Positions 1-7,539 of a stretch of 64,000 bases of DNA are shown piece by piece. Source of the stretch: Lachnospiraceae bacterium (GTDB taxonomy: Bacteria; Bacillota; Clostridia; Lachnospirales; Lachnospiraceae); contig CAJTAL010000008.1 in the NCBI GenBank assembly GCA_910574285.1, forward strand, positions 83,013-147,012, in the 5' to 3' direction. The notes below the pieces were generated by a model that did no database searches, had not been told where the DNA came from, and saw only the letters and a program-made list of their open reading frames with translations. How positions within the stretch are numbered: the first letter of the stretch is position 1; each line of letters starts with the position of its first letter. Position numbers and translations under genes: made by a program.

Positions 1-506
1 ATGGCGAGGGCGAAGTTCGGGTGGACACGCACCACTACGTCGGCGAATATCAGGGAACGTTCAAAGCTCTCCATGATTACGAATACTTCATCGTTGTCTT
101 TGACGTTCAGTTGGATCGCCTGTACCGGAGTCATATGAATGTGCCTTTTGGCGACGATGACGCCGTGGTCCAGTTCGATACTTCCCTCGGGGCCTTCCAG
201 TATACAGCCGGGGGTATCTTTGGTGTCTCCGGACTGACAGATGATGCCGGGGATTCCAAGCTTGCGGGAATCCGTCATGGAGATCTCAACTTGTGTCTCA
301 TTACGGAAAGGGCCGAGCACGGCAACGTTTTCAAAAGAGCTTTTGGGGCCTCTTACAGCGAGACGTTCCTCGCAGACGTACTGTCCGGGCTGGCTTAGTT
401 CGGCTTTGAAGGTCAGTTCTTTTCCTTTGCCGAAAAGGATATCAAAATCTTCGCGGCACAGATGGATGTGGCGCGCGCTTGTTTCTATTGGTATTGCAAG
501 TCCCAT
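1..506 (-). CDS. pduL: Phosphate propanoyltransferase PduL, 3' end outside window
   Basis: PduL-type phosphotransacylase, which interconverts acyl-CoA and acyl-phosphate, often with propanoyl as the acyl group. About 168 residues are visible and the C-terminus lies beyond the left edge; the family is usually about 210 residues. Both duplicated metal-binding histidine motifs are present: SARHIHL near residue 11 and AKRHIHMTP near residue 118. The repeated glycine-proline loop (LGPFR, LEGPEG) also fits. The start is the ATG at 506, because GAGGTG lies 8 nt upstream; an in-frame ATG at 512 is only 2 nt from that site. Whether it belongs to a microcompartment or a housekeeping acetate/propionate pathway cannot be told from this fragment. 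Confidence 0.9.
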   Translation of the reverse strand, partial: MGLAIPIETSARHIHLCREDFDILFGKGKELTFKAELSQPGQYVCEERLAVRGPKSSFENVAVLGPFRNETQVEISMTDSRKLGIPGIICQSGDTKDTPGCILEGPEGSIELDHGVIVAKRHIHMTPVQAIQLNVKDNDEVFVIMESFERSLIFADVVVRVHPNFALA

Positions 507-535
507 AATCATATCACCTCATTTTTATCTGTTTT

Positions 536-1159
536 TTATATGTTTTCCTCTTCCCACAATCTTTCATTAGGGATCTGTTCAAAGCAATATTCTATAAATT
601 TCAACATATTTGTTTGTTTTACGCATTTAATTTTGGACGCAAATATTCTTATCTGCTTAAGTGTATCATTACTTACAGGCTCTGTATTGATAGGAAATAT
701 TTTGCTATAATAAGTTCCTTTTTCTGAATCGGGTATACGTTTTATCATTATACCAGATTTTATCATAACATCTTCAAGATTTGCTATATTATATATCGGT
801 ACAATATATTCTTGTAGAGGATGCCCCTTAAACATTTCCCCAGATATATACAATTTCTTAACTTCTTCACTACAATCATCCGTATCCATAATGATAAATA
901 GTTTGAAATTTATTAACTCTCTTTTCTTTTTATCGTATTCAACGGAGTATTCTTTAGCAAATGCACTTAATGTTTTGAAACATTTTTTGTTCAATAAACC
1001 GTTTAGACTATTTATCTGTATACTTCCTCTTCCCTTATCTTTTGATATAATTTTCACCGGAAGATGAAGATTTGTATATATAAATCGTATCAAGTGAAAT
1101 TCTGATTTACCATGTACAATAACGGCGCATTTGGTATATTTTAATGTATCGGAAGGCAC
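536..1159 (-). CDS. TOPRIM-like protein, partner of the upstream ATPase
   Basis: A protein of 207 residues. HGKSE at residues 16-20 and MDTDD at 91-95 look like the glutamate and DxD metal-binding motifs of a TOPRIM nuclease fold, as in RloB, AriB and OLD-type effectors. The start is a GTG at 1159, with GGGAGG about 9 nt upstream and only 2 nt after the stop of the ATPase gene. The two are therefore almost certainly co-translated. Known families with an ATPase plus a separate TOPRIM protein act as abortive-infection systems, with the ATPase sensing phage and releasing the nuclease. That role is an inference here. The gene is AT-rich compared with glnA and pduL, consistent with transfer. It could instead be an uncharacterised RloB-like protein with no defence role. 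Confidence 0.6.
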   Translation of the reverse strand: MPSDTLKYTKCAVIVHGKSEFHLIRFIYTNLHLPVKIISKDKGRGSIQINSLNGLLNKKCFKTLSAFAKEYSVEYDKKKRELINFKLFIIMDTDDCSEEVKKLYISGEMFKGHPLQEYIVPIYNIANLEDVMIKSGIMIKRIPDSEKGTYYSKIFPINTEPVSNDTLKQIRIFASKIKCVKQTNMLKFIEYCFEQIPNERLWEEENI

Positions 1160-1161
1160 GA

Positions 1162-2511
1162 CTATTCGCCTCCCTCAACATCTATATCATTATTTTGCAG
1201 CTCGTTCAGTATCATATCATAGTCTAATGTGTCTACAATCGGGATACCGCCAAACAATCCTTTCAGATACATAATTCTTGGATTATTTGTTCCTTGAATT
1301 CTGGGATATTTATCTAAGCACTTAACTTCTTTGTTTCCTTGATAATCTACAGTTATTAAATATACTGATTTAATATCAATATTCTCTAACATATAGGTAT
1401 TATGTGTGGTGATGATTAATTGTCCTGAGATATCTTCTATCATAGATTCCAGGATGTTTTTTAAAAGTAAATCATGAATGCCATCGTCAATTTCATCATA
1501 TATAACGGTCACACCGCAAAATACACCCAGTAAGGAGCGAATAATTTCGAGTATATGTTGTGTTCCGGAGGATTCATGTTTAAAATCAATGGTTCGGATT
1601 TTTCCGCCTATCATTTTTTTGACATAAAGTTTATAAGAAATTTCTGTTTCTCTATATCTCCGTTCATAATAGACATCCTTTATATCTGCATACGCTTGTG
1701 TAAAAAAATCTTTTAATATATGTTCCGAGCGATCTAAAATGGACTCTTTTGTAATTTCTATTTTTCCCATATTCAAACTTTGTAATATATTATTGGGCCT
1801 TCCTGACCTTACCTCGCTTCCAGAATAGGATGTTTCTTTATAATGAACTGTTATCGCTTGTAACATATTTAATATATCAAATAAATATTCGAGATAATTG
1901 TCTCTTATATATTGTTCGTTTTTTTCATTTCTTTCTTTATTTAAAATACTCAAAAATGTATGTTTTCCCCAATATTTATTAATTTCTTCTCTAATTTCAT
2001 CCTCGACTTTTTTATTAATAAATAATTTGTTAGAAAATGTGGGATAAATTTTCCCGTTTTCAACATATATTTCAAACAAAGTGCCCCTTTGCTTTCCTGT
2101 AAAATAGTATAGTTTTTCATAAACAAATTTTTCGGCAAAACTTAATATATAAAATCCCTCATGTTTTCCGATTTGAAACCCATATTCAATACTTGTTTCT
2201 TCGTCGCATTCTACCATTCTGCAGCTGTTAGTCAGACTTAATATATTTGTTCCGCCCAGAACCATTTCCAGTAATCCTTCGGGTAATTCTTTTTCCTGTG
2301 CCATTTCTTTAATCGTTTCTGTATTAACAAGCATTTCAAAAGAGTCTATACTTCTTCTTAATAAATTTATACTGCTGATAAAATTTGACTTTCCGCTTCC
2401 GTTCTCTCCATATATTGAAATAAAATTTTTGGCGCCTTTACTTCCATTCCTCAAATCAAAAGTTGTATCTTTGAATGACATAAAATTCTTCAATTTTATA
2501 TATGTGAACAT
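1162..2511 (-). CDS. AAA/ABC-type ATPase (RloA/AriA-like), putative defence
   Basis: An SMC/OLD-like ATPase of about 449 residues. The N-terminus (FTYIKLKNFMSF) is the usual first strand of this class. Walker A is GENGSGKS at about 35-42, a signature-like SSGTQ comes before the second lobe, Walker B is VIYDEID at about 336-342, and the switch histidine is in TTHNT near 368. The ATG at 2511 follows GGAGGTGCGAAAA directly; a longer in-frame start at 2559 would cover the promoter and was rejected. It forms an operon with the TOPRIM gene downstream. The pair interrupts otherwise metabolic genes and is AT-rich, as expected of an acquired defence islet. The exact family was not assigned. Confidence 0.7.
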   Translation of the reverse strand: MFTYIKLKNFMSFKDTTFDLRNGSKGAKNFISIYGENGSGKSNFISSINLLRRSIDSFEMLVNTETIKEMAQEKELPEGLLEMVLGGTNILSLTNSCRMVECDEETSIEYGFQIGKHEGFYILSFAEKFVYEKLYYFTGKQRGTLFEIYVENGKIYPTFSNKLFINKKVEDEIREEINKYWGKHTFLSILNKERNEKNEQYIRDNYLEYLFDILNMLQAITVHYKETSYSGSEVRSGRPNNILQSLNMGKIEITKESILDRSEHILKDFFTQAYADIKDVYYERRYRETEISYKLYVKKMIGGKIRTIDFKHESSGTQHILEIIRSLLGVFCGVTVIYDEIDDGIHDLLLKNILESMIEDISGQLIITTHNTYMLENIDIKSVYLITVDYQGNKEVKCLDKYPRIQGTNNPRIMYLKGLFGGIPIVDTLDYDMILNELQNNDIDVEGGE

Positions 2512-2519
2512 TTTTCGCA

Positions 2520-2559
2520 CCTCCATGTTTATACTATCATTTCGCACCTGAACTGTCAA
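2520..2559 (-). promoter_or_regulatory. Promoter and direct repeat of the ATPase/TOPRIM operon
   Basis: On the minus strand TTGACA (2554-2559) is separated by 17 bp from TAGTAT (2531-2536). The motif AGGTGCGAAA occurs twice: once inside the spacer and once over the ribosome binding site. The start codon lies only about 20 nt after the -10 box, so the leader would be very short. The repeated motif could be an operator that shuts off both transcription and translation start. This is read from the sequence alone. Confidence 0.5.
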
Positions 2560-2818
2560 TGACTTTCGGTTTTTTGTTATTTTTTATAACATTATATACA
2601 AACTTCTTTGGCTTATTCATAAAACTTGATGTGCCTAAAATTTTTATCAACATATTTTAACAATATCAAGTCTTTTCTTTTTTTGATTTGGGTCTTTCTT
2701 TTTAGCCGAAAATGTCATATAATAAATCCGATAGCAAAAGCGGCGGCTAATCCGTCAAGGGAGTCCGGCGGTTTGCCGATCAGTGAAAAGTGGCGAAGGA
2801 TATGCAGGAGGACATGAT

Positions 2819-3034
2819 ATGACGATGAGAGAGATATGGGAAGCTGTTAAAGATTTTTTCAGAAGAGACTGGACGCCGGCGGAGAAGGTACTGGTAATTT
2901 TATGCTGCATTCTGTTTGGAGTGATCAAAGGATTCTGCCTTGCGCCGATTAAGAGAGGAATCAAATGCGGCTGCAACAACGGCAACTCTTATATTACGAA
3001 TGAAGAAGGAGAATGGCTCGAGGACGAAGAGTAG
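2819..3034 (+). CDS. Small membrane protein of unknown function
   Basis: A protein of 71 residues with a single hydrophobic segment (about residues 20-38, VLVILCCILFGVIKGF), then a basic cysteine-containing stretch (KCGCNNG) and an acidic tail ending in EDEE. The start is the ATG at 2819, with AGGAGG 7 nt upstream. A -10-like TATAAT lies at 2718-2723 but the -35 is poor. It is followed by a terminator hairpin and then by the glnA leader. I do not recognise the family; the TM plus acidic tail suggests a membrane-anchored accessory peptide. Confidence 0.65.
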   Translation: MTMREIWEAVKDFFRRDWTPAEKVLVILCCILFGVIKGFCLAPIKRGIKCGCNNGNSYITNEEGEWLEDEE

Positions 3035-3082
3035 GACACAGTTGCCTTGAAAGAATAGAAGAAAGTATTCGAGTGAAACAAT

Positions 3083-3117
3083 GGCGTTTTCATCACAGGA
3101 TGAGAGCGCCCATTTTT
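3083..3117 (+). terminator. Intrinsic terminator between small ORF and glnA
   Basis: A 12-bp stem (3083-3094 with 3099-3110, two G-U pairs) closes an ACAG loop and is followed by CATTTTT. It could simply end the small-protein transcript. If glnA is transcribed from further upstream, it would be a regulated barrier in front of glnA. Confidence 0.7.
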
Positions 3118-3124
3118 ATGTACA

Positions 3125-3200
3125 GCCCCGTGCAGAAGAAGTATGCTGCTAAGGCGGCGCACGGGGCGCGCGGCGAGTAGGGAAAGGTCTTCCCTATTCG
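3125..3200 (+). promoter_or_regulatory. Structured leader upstream of glnA
   Basis: Two consecutive stem-loops stand in the roughly 250-nt gap before glnA. The first pairs GCCCCGTGC (3125-3133) with GCACGGGGC (3159-3167). The second is an 11-bp stem (3174-3184 with 3190-3200) closing AGGTC. Neither is followed by a U-run, so they are not simple terminators. An ANTAR RNA-binding regulator is encoded right after glnA, so a regulatory RNA role is plausible. The loops are not the canonical hexaloops with A1 and G4. Confidence 0.4.
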
Positions 3201-3283
3201 ATTATCAGGACAAGATTTGTCAGGGATCATGGTCTGGCATTGTGAATCATAGTTTAGATATCGAGTCTCGGGAGGAAGATGGA

Positions 3284-4615
3284 ATGAATAATTATACAAA
3301 GCAAGATATCATGAGGATGGTGGAAGAGGAGGATGTCGGGTTTATCCGCCTGCAGTTTACCGATATATTCGGGACGCTGAAGAATATTGCGGTTACGACC
3401 AATCAGCTTGAGAAGGCGCTGGATAACCGGGTCATGTTCGATGGTTCTTCTATAGAAGGCTTTACCAGAGCGGAAGATTCGGATATGTATCTGTATCCGG
3501 ATCCGAATACTTTTGAGATATTTCCGTGGAGGCCGCAGCAGGGTAAAGTGGCGCGTCTGATCTGTGACGTATACAAGGCGGACGGCAGGGTTTTTGAGAG
3601 TGATCCCAGATATGTCCTGAAGAAAGTGATGTCGGAAGCGAAAGCTATGGGATTTGAATTCAACGTGGGACCGGAATGTGAGTTCTTCCTATTTCATACG
3701 GATGAGGACGGGCTTCCCACCACCATATCCCATGAAAGCGCGACGTATTTTGACCTGGGACCTATGGATCTCGGGGAAAATGCACGCAGGGATATAGTGC
3801 TGACTCTGGAGGAGATGGGATTTGTCATAGAGTCTTCCCACCATGAGGTGGCGCCGGCGCAGCATGAGATAGATTTTCAGTATGATGAGGCTCTGGCGAC
3901 GGCAGATAATATTATGACCTTTAAGATGGTAGTAAAGACAATAGCAAAGAGGCACGGGCTTCATGCCACGTTTATGCCGAAGCCGAAGTATGGGGTTCAT
4001 GGTTCGGGAATGCATACCAACATGTCGCTCAGCCGGGACGGTGTCAATATATTTGCAGATGCCAGGGACGAGAGAGGATTGAGCAGGGAAGCTTATTACT
4101 TTATCGGCGGGCTTATGAAACACATGAAGGCGATTACTTTCATCACGAATCCGCTGGTGAATTCTTATAAGAGGCTGGTACCCGGTTATGAGGCGCCTGT
4201 CTATATTGCATGGTCTGCCAGGAACCGGACTCCGTTGATACGGGTGCCGGCTTCAAGAGGAGCGGACACAAGGATTGAACTTCGAAGCCCGGACCCGTCG
4301 TCGAACCCGTATCTTGCGCTGGCGGTGTGTCTTGCGGCAGGTTTAGACGGTATCAAGAATGAGGTCGTGCCGCAGCCGAGAGTGGACTGTAATATCTTTG
4401 AGATGACGGACGCCCAGAGAAAGGACGCGGGGATTGACGCCCTTCCGGGAAGCCTTCGCGAAGCGGCGGAGGAATTCAAAAAGGACGCGTATATCCGCGA
4501 GGTGATGGGAGAAGATCTGGCGGGAAAATATATCCGGGCGAAGGAAAAGGAATACATGGAGTATCATGCGCAGGTGACGGATTGGGAGATCGGCAGATAT
4601 TTGCATCGGATATAG
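3284..4615 (+). CDS. glnA: Glutamine synthetase, type I
   Basis: A 443-residue enzyme condensing glutamate and ammonia to glutamine with ATP, the normal length for the short Gram-positive (GSI-alpha) form. Visible signatures include FDGSSIEGF near 55, the metal/substrate region PECEFF, the ATP-site block HGSGMHTN near 240, and RTPLIRVP followed by RSPDPSSNPYLA near 335. The ATG at 3284 is preceded by GGGAGGAAG; longer in-frame starts run into the leader hairpins. An ANTAR regulator follows after about 50 bp, suggesting linked nitrogen control. No clear GlnR/TnrA box was seen. Confidence 0.96.
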   Translation: MNNYTKQDIMRMVEEEDVGFIRLQFTDIFGTLKNIAVTTNQLEKALDNRVMFDGSSIEGFTRAEDSDMYLYPDPNTFEIFPWRPQQGKVARLICDVYKADGRVFESDPRYVLKKVMSEAKAMGFEFNVGPECEFFLFHTDEDGLPTTISHESATYFDLGPMDLGENARRDIVLTLEEMGFVIESSHHEVAPAQHEIDFQYDEALATADNIMTFKMVVKTIAKRHGLHATFMPKPKYGVHGSGMHTNMSLSRDGVNIFADARDERGLSREAYYFIGGLMKHMKAITFITNPLVNSYKRLVPGYEAPVYIAWSARNRTPLIRVPASRGADTRIELRSPDPSSNPYLALAVCLAAGLDGIKNEVVPQPRVDCNIFEMTDAQRKDAGIDALPGSLREAAEEFKKDAYIREVMGEDLAGKYIRAKEKEYMEYHAQVTDWEIGRYLHRI

Positions 4616-4668
4616 CTGCCGGTACATCATTGCATTGAGGAGCATAGCGAAGGACAGGAGGTGTGAGT

Positions 4669-5214
4669 TTGGTTGGTATTATAGTAGTATTTCCGAACAG
4701 AGATAATGCGGCCAATATTCGAAACCTATTAGTGCGGGGCGGGATGAATGTTACCGGTGTCTGTACCACGGGCGCCCAGGCTCTGAATTATGCGGATGCG
4801 GCGGATGATGGGATCGTGGTTTGCGGCTATAAGATGAAGGATATGATGTACACGGAGCTAAGGGAATATCTGTCAGACCGCTTCGAGATGCTATTGATCG
4901 CATCTCCGGGCAGATGGGGTGAAGATGATCCGGAAGGGATCGTAGGGCTTTCTATGCCCATCAAGGTATATGATTTGATGAATACGATGGAGATGATGCT
5001 TAAATCCGTGGAAAGGAAGCGTAAGAAGCGGAGGGAAGGTCTGAAGAATCGGAACCCAAAGCAGCAGGAGCTGATTACGCAGGCCAAAGAATTGTTGATG
5101 TCACGGAATCATATGTCGGAGACGGAGGCTCATAAGTATCTGCAGAAGAGTAGTATGGAGAGCGGAACCAATATGGTGGAGACGGCGCAGATGGTACTGC
5201 GGGTGATGGCATAA
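4669..5214 (+). CDS. ANTAR-domain regulator with degenerate receiver
   Basis: A protein of about 181 residues with an N-terminal receiver-like domain (about 1-115) and a C-terminal ANTAR RNA-binding helix bundle (about 125-181; LMSRNHMSETEAHKYLQ). ANTAR proteins bind paired hairpins in nascent RNA and prevent termination. At the position of the usual phospho-aspartate the sequence reads GIVVCGYKM, so the acceptor Asp appears to be missing and the domain is probably not phosphorylated. The best start is TTG at 4669, 7 nt after AGGAGG; the GTG at 4663 is too close. Its place directly after glnA points to nitrogen regulation. Confidence 0.85.
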   Translation: MVGIIVVFPNRDNAANIRNLLVRGGMNVTGVCTTGAQALNYADAADDGIVVCGYKMKDMMYTELREYLSDRFEMLLIASPGRWGEDDPEGIVGLSMPIKVYDLMNTMEMMLKSVERKRKKRREGLKNRNPKQQELITQAKELLMSRNHMSETEAHKYLQKSSMESGTNMVETAQMVLRVMA

Positions 5215-5242
5215 TAACAGGAAAAGAAAGGAAGTTTACGAG

Positions 5243-6160
5243 ATGAGATTTACAAAGATGCAGGGGTTGGGAAATGATTATGTCTATGTGAATTGTATGG
5301 AGGAGATGGTAGAGAATCCATCGGAAACAGCGAAGCGTGTAAGCGACAGACACTTTGGGATCGGTTCAGACGGTTTGATCCTGATCTGTCCTTCCGAGAA
5401 GGCGGATTTTGAGATGGTGATGTATAATGCCGACGGTTCCAGGAGCGAGATGTGCGGAAACGGAATCCGATGCGTTGCGAAATACGTCTATGATTATGGT
5501 CTTACGGATAAGACCAGTATATCGGTGGAGACACTTGGAGGGATCAAGTATCTGGAGCTTACCGTAAAAGACGGGAAAGTTTCGCTTGTGAGAGTAGATA
5601 TGGGAAGACCAGAGTTAAGGGCAAATCGGATCCCGATTATCTGTGAAGAAGAAGACGGGGAATGTGTGTTAGATGAAGACAGCGTGTTAGGAGGCGTACA
5701 TGTAGAGGCAGAGGGCGACGATGCGGATAGGAAGCAGGTTATCGATGAACCTGTCGTAGTGGACGGAATGGAATACCATATAACAGGTGTGTCCATGGGG
5801 AATCCTCATGCGGTAGTCTTCCTTGAGGATATAGAAGGGCTTGATATTGAGAAGGTCGGGCCGATGTTCGAGAATCATGAGAGATTCCCCAAGAGGATCA
5901 ATACGGAGTTCGTGCGGGTGATCGACCGTGAGATGATCGAGATGCGTGTGTGGGAGAGAGGCTCCGGTGAGACGCTTGCCTGCGGGACAGGGGCCTGCGC
6001 GGCAGTTGTGGCAAGTATTCTGAACGGTCTGGCAGAGCGCAGGGTTACTGTGAAGCTGCTGGGAGGAAACTTGATCGTCGAATGGGATCAGGAATCCGGC
6101 AGGGTCTATATGACCGGACCGGCAGAGGTTGTTTTTGACGGAGAGATAGAGTTGAGTTAG
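5243..6160 (+). CDS. dapF: Diaminopimelate epimerase
   Basis: Converts LL- to meso-diaminopimelate for lysine and peptidoglycan synthesis. It has two homologous halves, each with its catalytic cysteine: EMCGNGIRC (Cys71) and ACGTGACAA (about Cys247). GLGNDYVYV at the N-terminus is typical. At 305 residues it is about 30 longer than the common form, because of an acidic insertion around residues 135-165 (EEEDGECVLDEDS and onwards). The ATG follows AAAGGAAG. dapL lies about 130 bp downstream, so the two final steps to meso-DAP are encoded together. Confidence 0.96.
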   Translation: MRFTKMQGLGNDYVYVNCMEEMVENPSETAKRVSDRHFGIGSDGLILICPSEKADFEMVMYNADGSRSEMCGNGIRCVAKYVYDYGLTDKTSISVETLGGIKYLELTVKDGKVSLVRVDMGRPELRANRIPIICEEEDGECVLDEDSVLGGVHVEAEGDDADRKQVIDEPVVVDGMEYHITGVSMGNPHAVVFLEDIEGLDIEKVGPMFENHERFPKRINTEFVRVIDREMIEMRVWERGSGETLACGTGACAAVVASILNGLAERRVTVKLLGGNLIVEWDQESGRVYMTGPAEVVFDGEIELS

Positions 6161-6172
6161 TAATATTTAACT

Positions 6173-6246
6173 TATACAGAGATTTTTGTATAGAGATTTT
6201 TTGTATAGAGATTTTTTGTATAGAGATTTTTTGTATAGAAATTTTC
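6173..6246 (+). repeat. Tandem repeat, about five 15-bp units
   Basis: Units of GTATAGAGATTTTTT run at 6188-6202, 6203-6217 and 6218-6232. Degenerate units flank them at 6173-6187 and 6233-6246. It fills the dapF-dapL gap. Unit number could vary by slippage and change the spacing or transcript structure between the two genes. Confidence 0.9.
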
Positions 6247-6290
6247 AGAGAGCATGGAAAACGGATCAAAGAATTTAAGGAGAGACGACA

Positions 6291-7505
6291 ATGTTTAGAG
6301 TAAATGAGGATTATCTGAAATTACCGGGAAGCTATCTTTTTTCTACGATAGGGAAGAAAGTGGCAGCATTCCAGGAGGAGAATCCGGATAAAAGAATTAT
6401 CCGTCTTGGAATCGGAGACGTGACGCAGCCTTTGGCGTCTGCAATAATCGAAGCCCTGCACGGCGCGGTGGATGAGATGGCGCATGCAGAGTCGTTCCGC
6501 GGATATGCGCCGGATCTTGGTTATGAATTTTTAAGAAGCGCCATGGCGAAGAATGATTATCAGGACAGGGGGTGCGGCATCCAGGCGGATGAGATATTTA
6601 TCTCCGACGGGGCAAAATGCGATTCAGGCAATATCCAGGAGATCTTTGCGAGAGATAACAAGATTGCCGTGTGCGATCCTGTGTATCCGGTGTATGTGGA
6701 TACGAATGTAATGGCAGGACGTACAGGTACTTATGATCAGGAAAAAGGGACCTGGAGCGATGTGATCTATATGCCATGTACGAAGGAGACGGATTTTGCG
6801 CCTGTGCTTCCGAAGGAGACGCCGGATATTATCTATCTGTGTTTCCCGAATAATCCCACCGGATCTACGATCACTAAGGCACAGCTTCAGGAATGGGTGG
6901 ATTACGCGAACAAAGCCGGGGCGGTTATTATATATGACGCGGCTTATGAAGCATATATAACCGAGGAGGATGTCCCGCATACGATCTATGAATGTGAAGG
7001 GGCGAGAACCTGCGCGGTCGAGCTGAGAAGTTTTTCTAAGAACGCAGGATTTACGGGCGTAAGGCTTGGGGCTACGGTAATTCCTAAGGACGTAAAATGC
7101 GGGGATGTGACGCTCCATTCTCTATGGGCAAGGCGGCACGGCACGAAATACAACGGGGCGCCGTATATCGTGCAGAGGGCCGGCGAAGCAGTCTATTCTG
7201 AAGCGGGCAAAGCGCAGTTAAAAGAGCAGGTCGCATATTATATGAAGAATGCCGAAGTGATCTACGAAGGGCTTAAGTCTGCAGGATACCAGGTGTCCGG
7301 CGGGGTGAACGCACCTTACATCTGGCTTCAGACGCCGAAGGGCATGTCCTCCTGGGAATTTTTCGACTATCTGCTTGAGAGAGCGAATGTGGTCGGGACG
7401 CCGGGGTCCGGCTTCGGACCAAGCGGGGAAGGATATTTCCGCCTGACTGCGTTTGGCTCCTATGAGAATACCGTAGAGGCGATCGAGAGGATCAAAGCGA
7501 TTTAG
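6291..7505 (+). CDS. dapL: LL-diaminopimelate aminotransferase
   Basis: A PLP-dependent class I/II aminotransferase of 404 residues, the usual length for DapL, forming LL-diaminopimelate from tetrahydrodipicolinate and glutamate in one step. The N-terminus (MFRVNEDYLKLPGSYLF) and the block LRLGIGDVTQPL-like at 37-48 are characteristic. NNPTG at about 187-191 and the Schiff-base lysine in SFSKNAGFTGVRLG (Lys250) are present. The start has AGGAGAG upstream. With dapF immediately upstream this indicates the aminotransferase variant of lysine/DAP synthesis. Confidence 0.96.
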   Translation: MFRVNEDYLKLPGSYLFSTIGKKVAAFQEENPDKRIIRLGIGDVTQPLASAIIEALHGAVDEMAHAESFRGYAPDLGYEFLRSAMAKNDYQDRGCGIQADEIFISDGAKCDSGNIQEIFARDNKIAVCDPVYPVYVDTNVMAGRTGTYDQEKGTWSDVIYMPCTKETDFAPVLPKETPDIIYLCFPNNPTGSTITKAQLQEWVDYANKAGAVIIYDAAYEAYITEEDVPHTIYECEGARTCAVELRSFSKNAGFTGVRLGATVIPKDVKCGDVTLHSLWARRHGTKYNGAPYIVQRAGEAVYSEAGKAQLKEQVAYYMKNAEVIYEGLKSAGYQVSGGVNAPYIWLQTPKGMSSWEFFDYLLERANVVGTPGSGFGPSGEGYFRLTAFGSYENTVEAIERIKAI

Positions 7506-7539
7506 TGAGAATATTCTAAAAATCTGGAAGGATAATACT

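Noticed and set aside
21..398. Open rightward frame at the left edge
   Set aside because: It is antisense to pduL, whose motifs are clear on the minus strand, and has no ribosome binding site.
3125..3283. Canonical ANTAR two-hexaloop motif or GlnR box before glnA
   Set aside because: The best hairpin has a 5-nt loop and no second hexaloop partner; no convincing TGTNA-N7-TNACA palindrome was seen.
6173..6246. CRISPR array
   Set aside because: Units are 15 bp, directly adjacent and without spacers; the same applies to 20813-20889.
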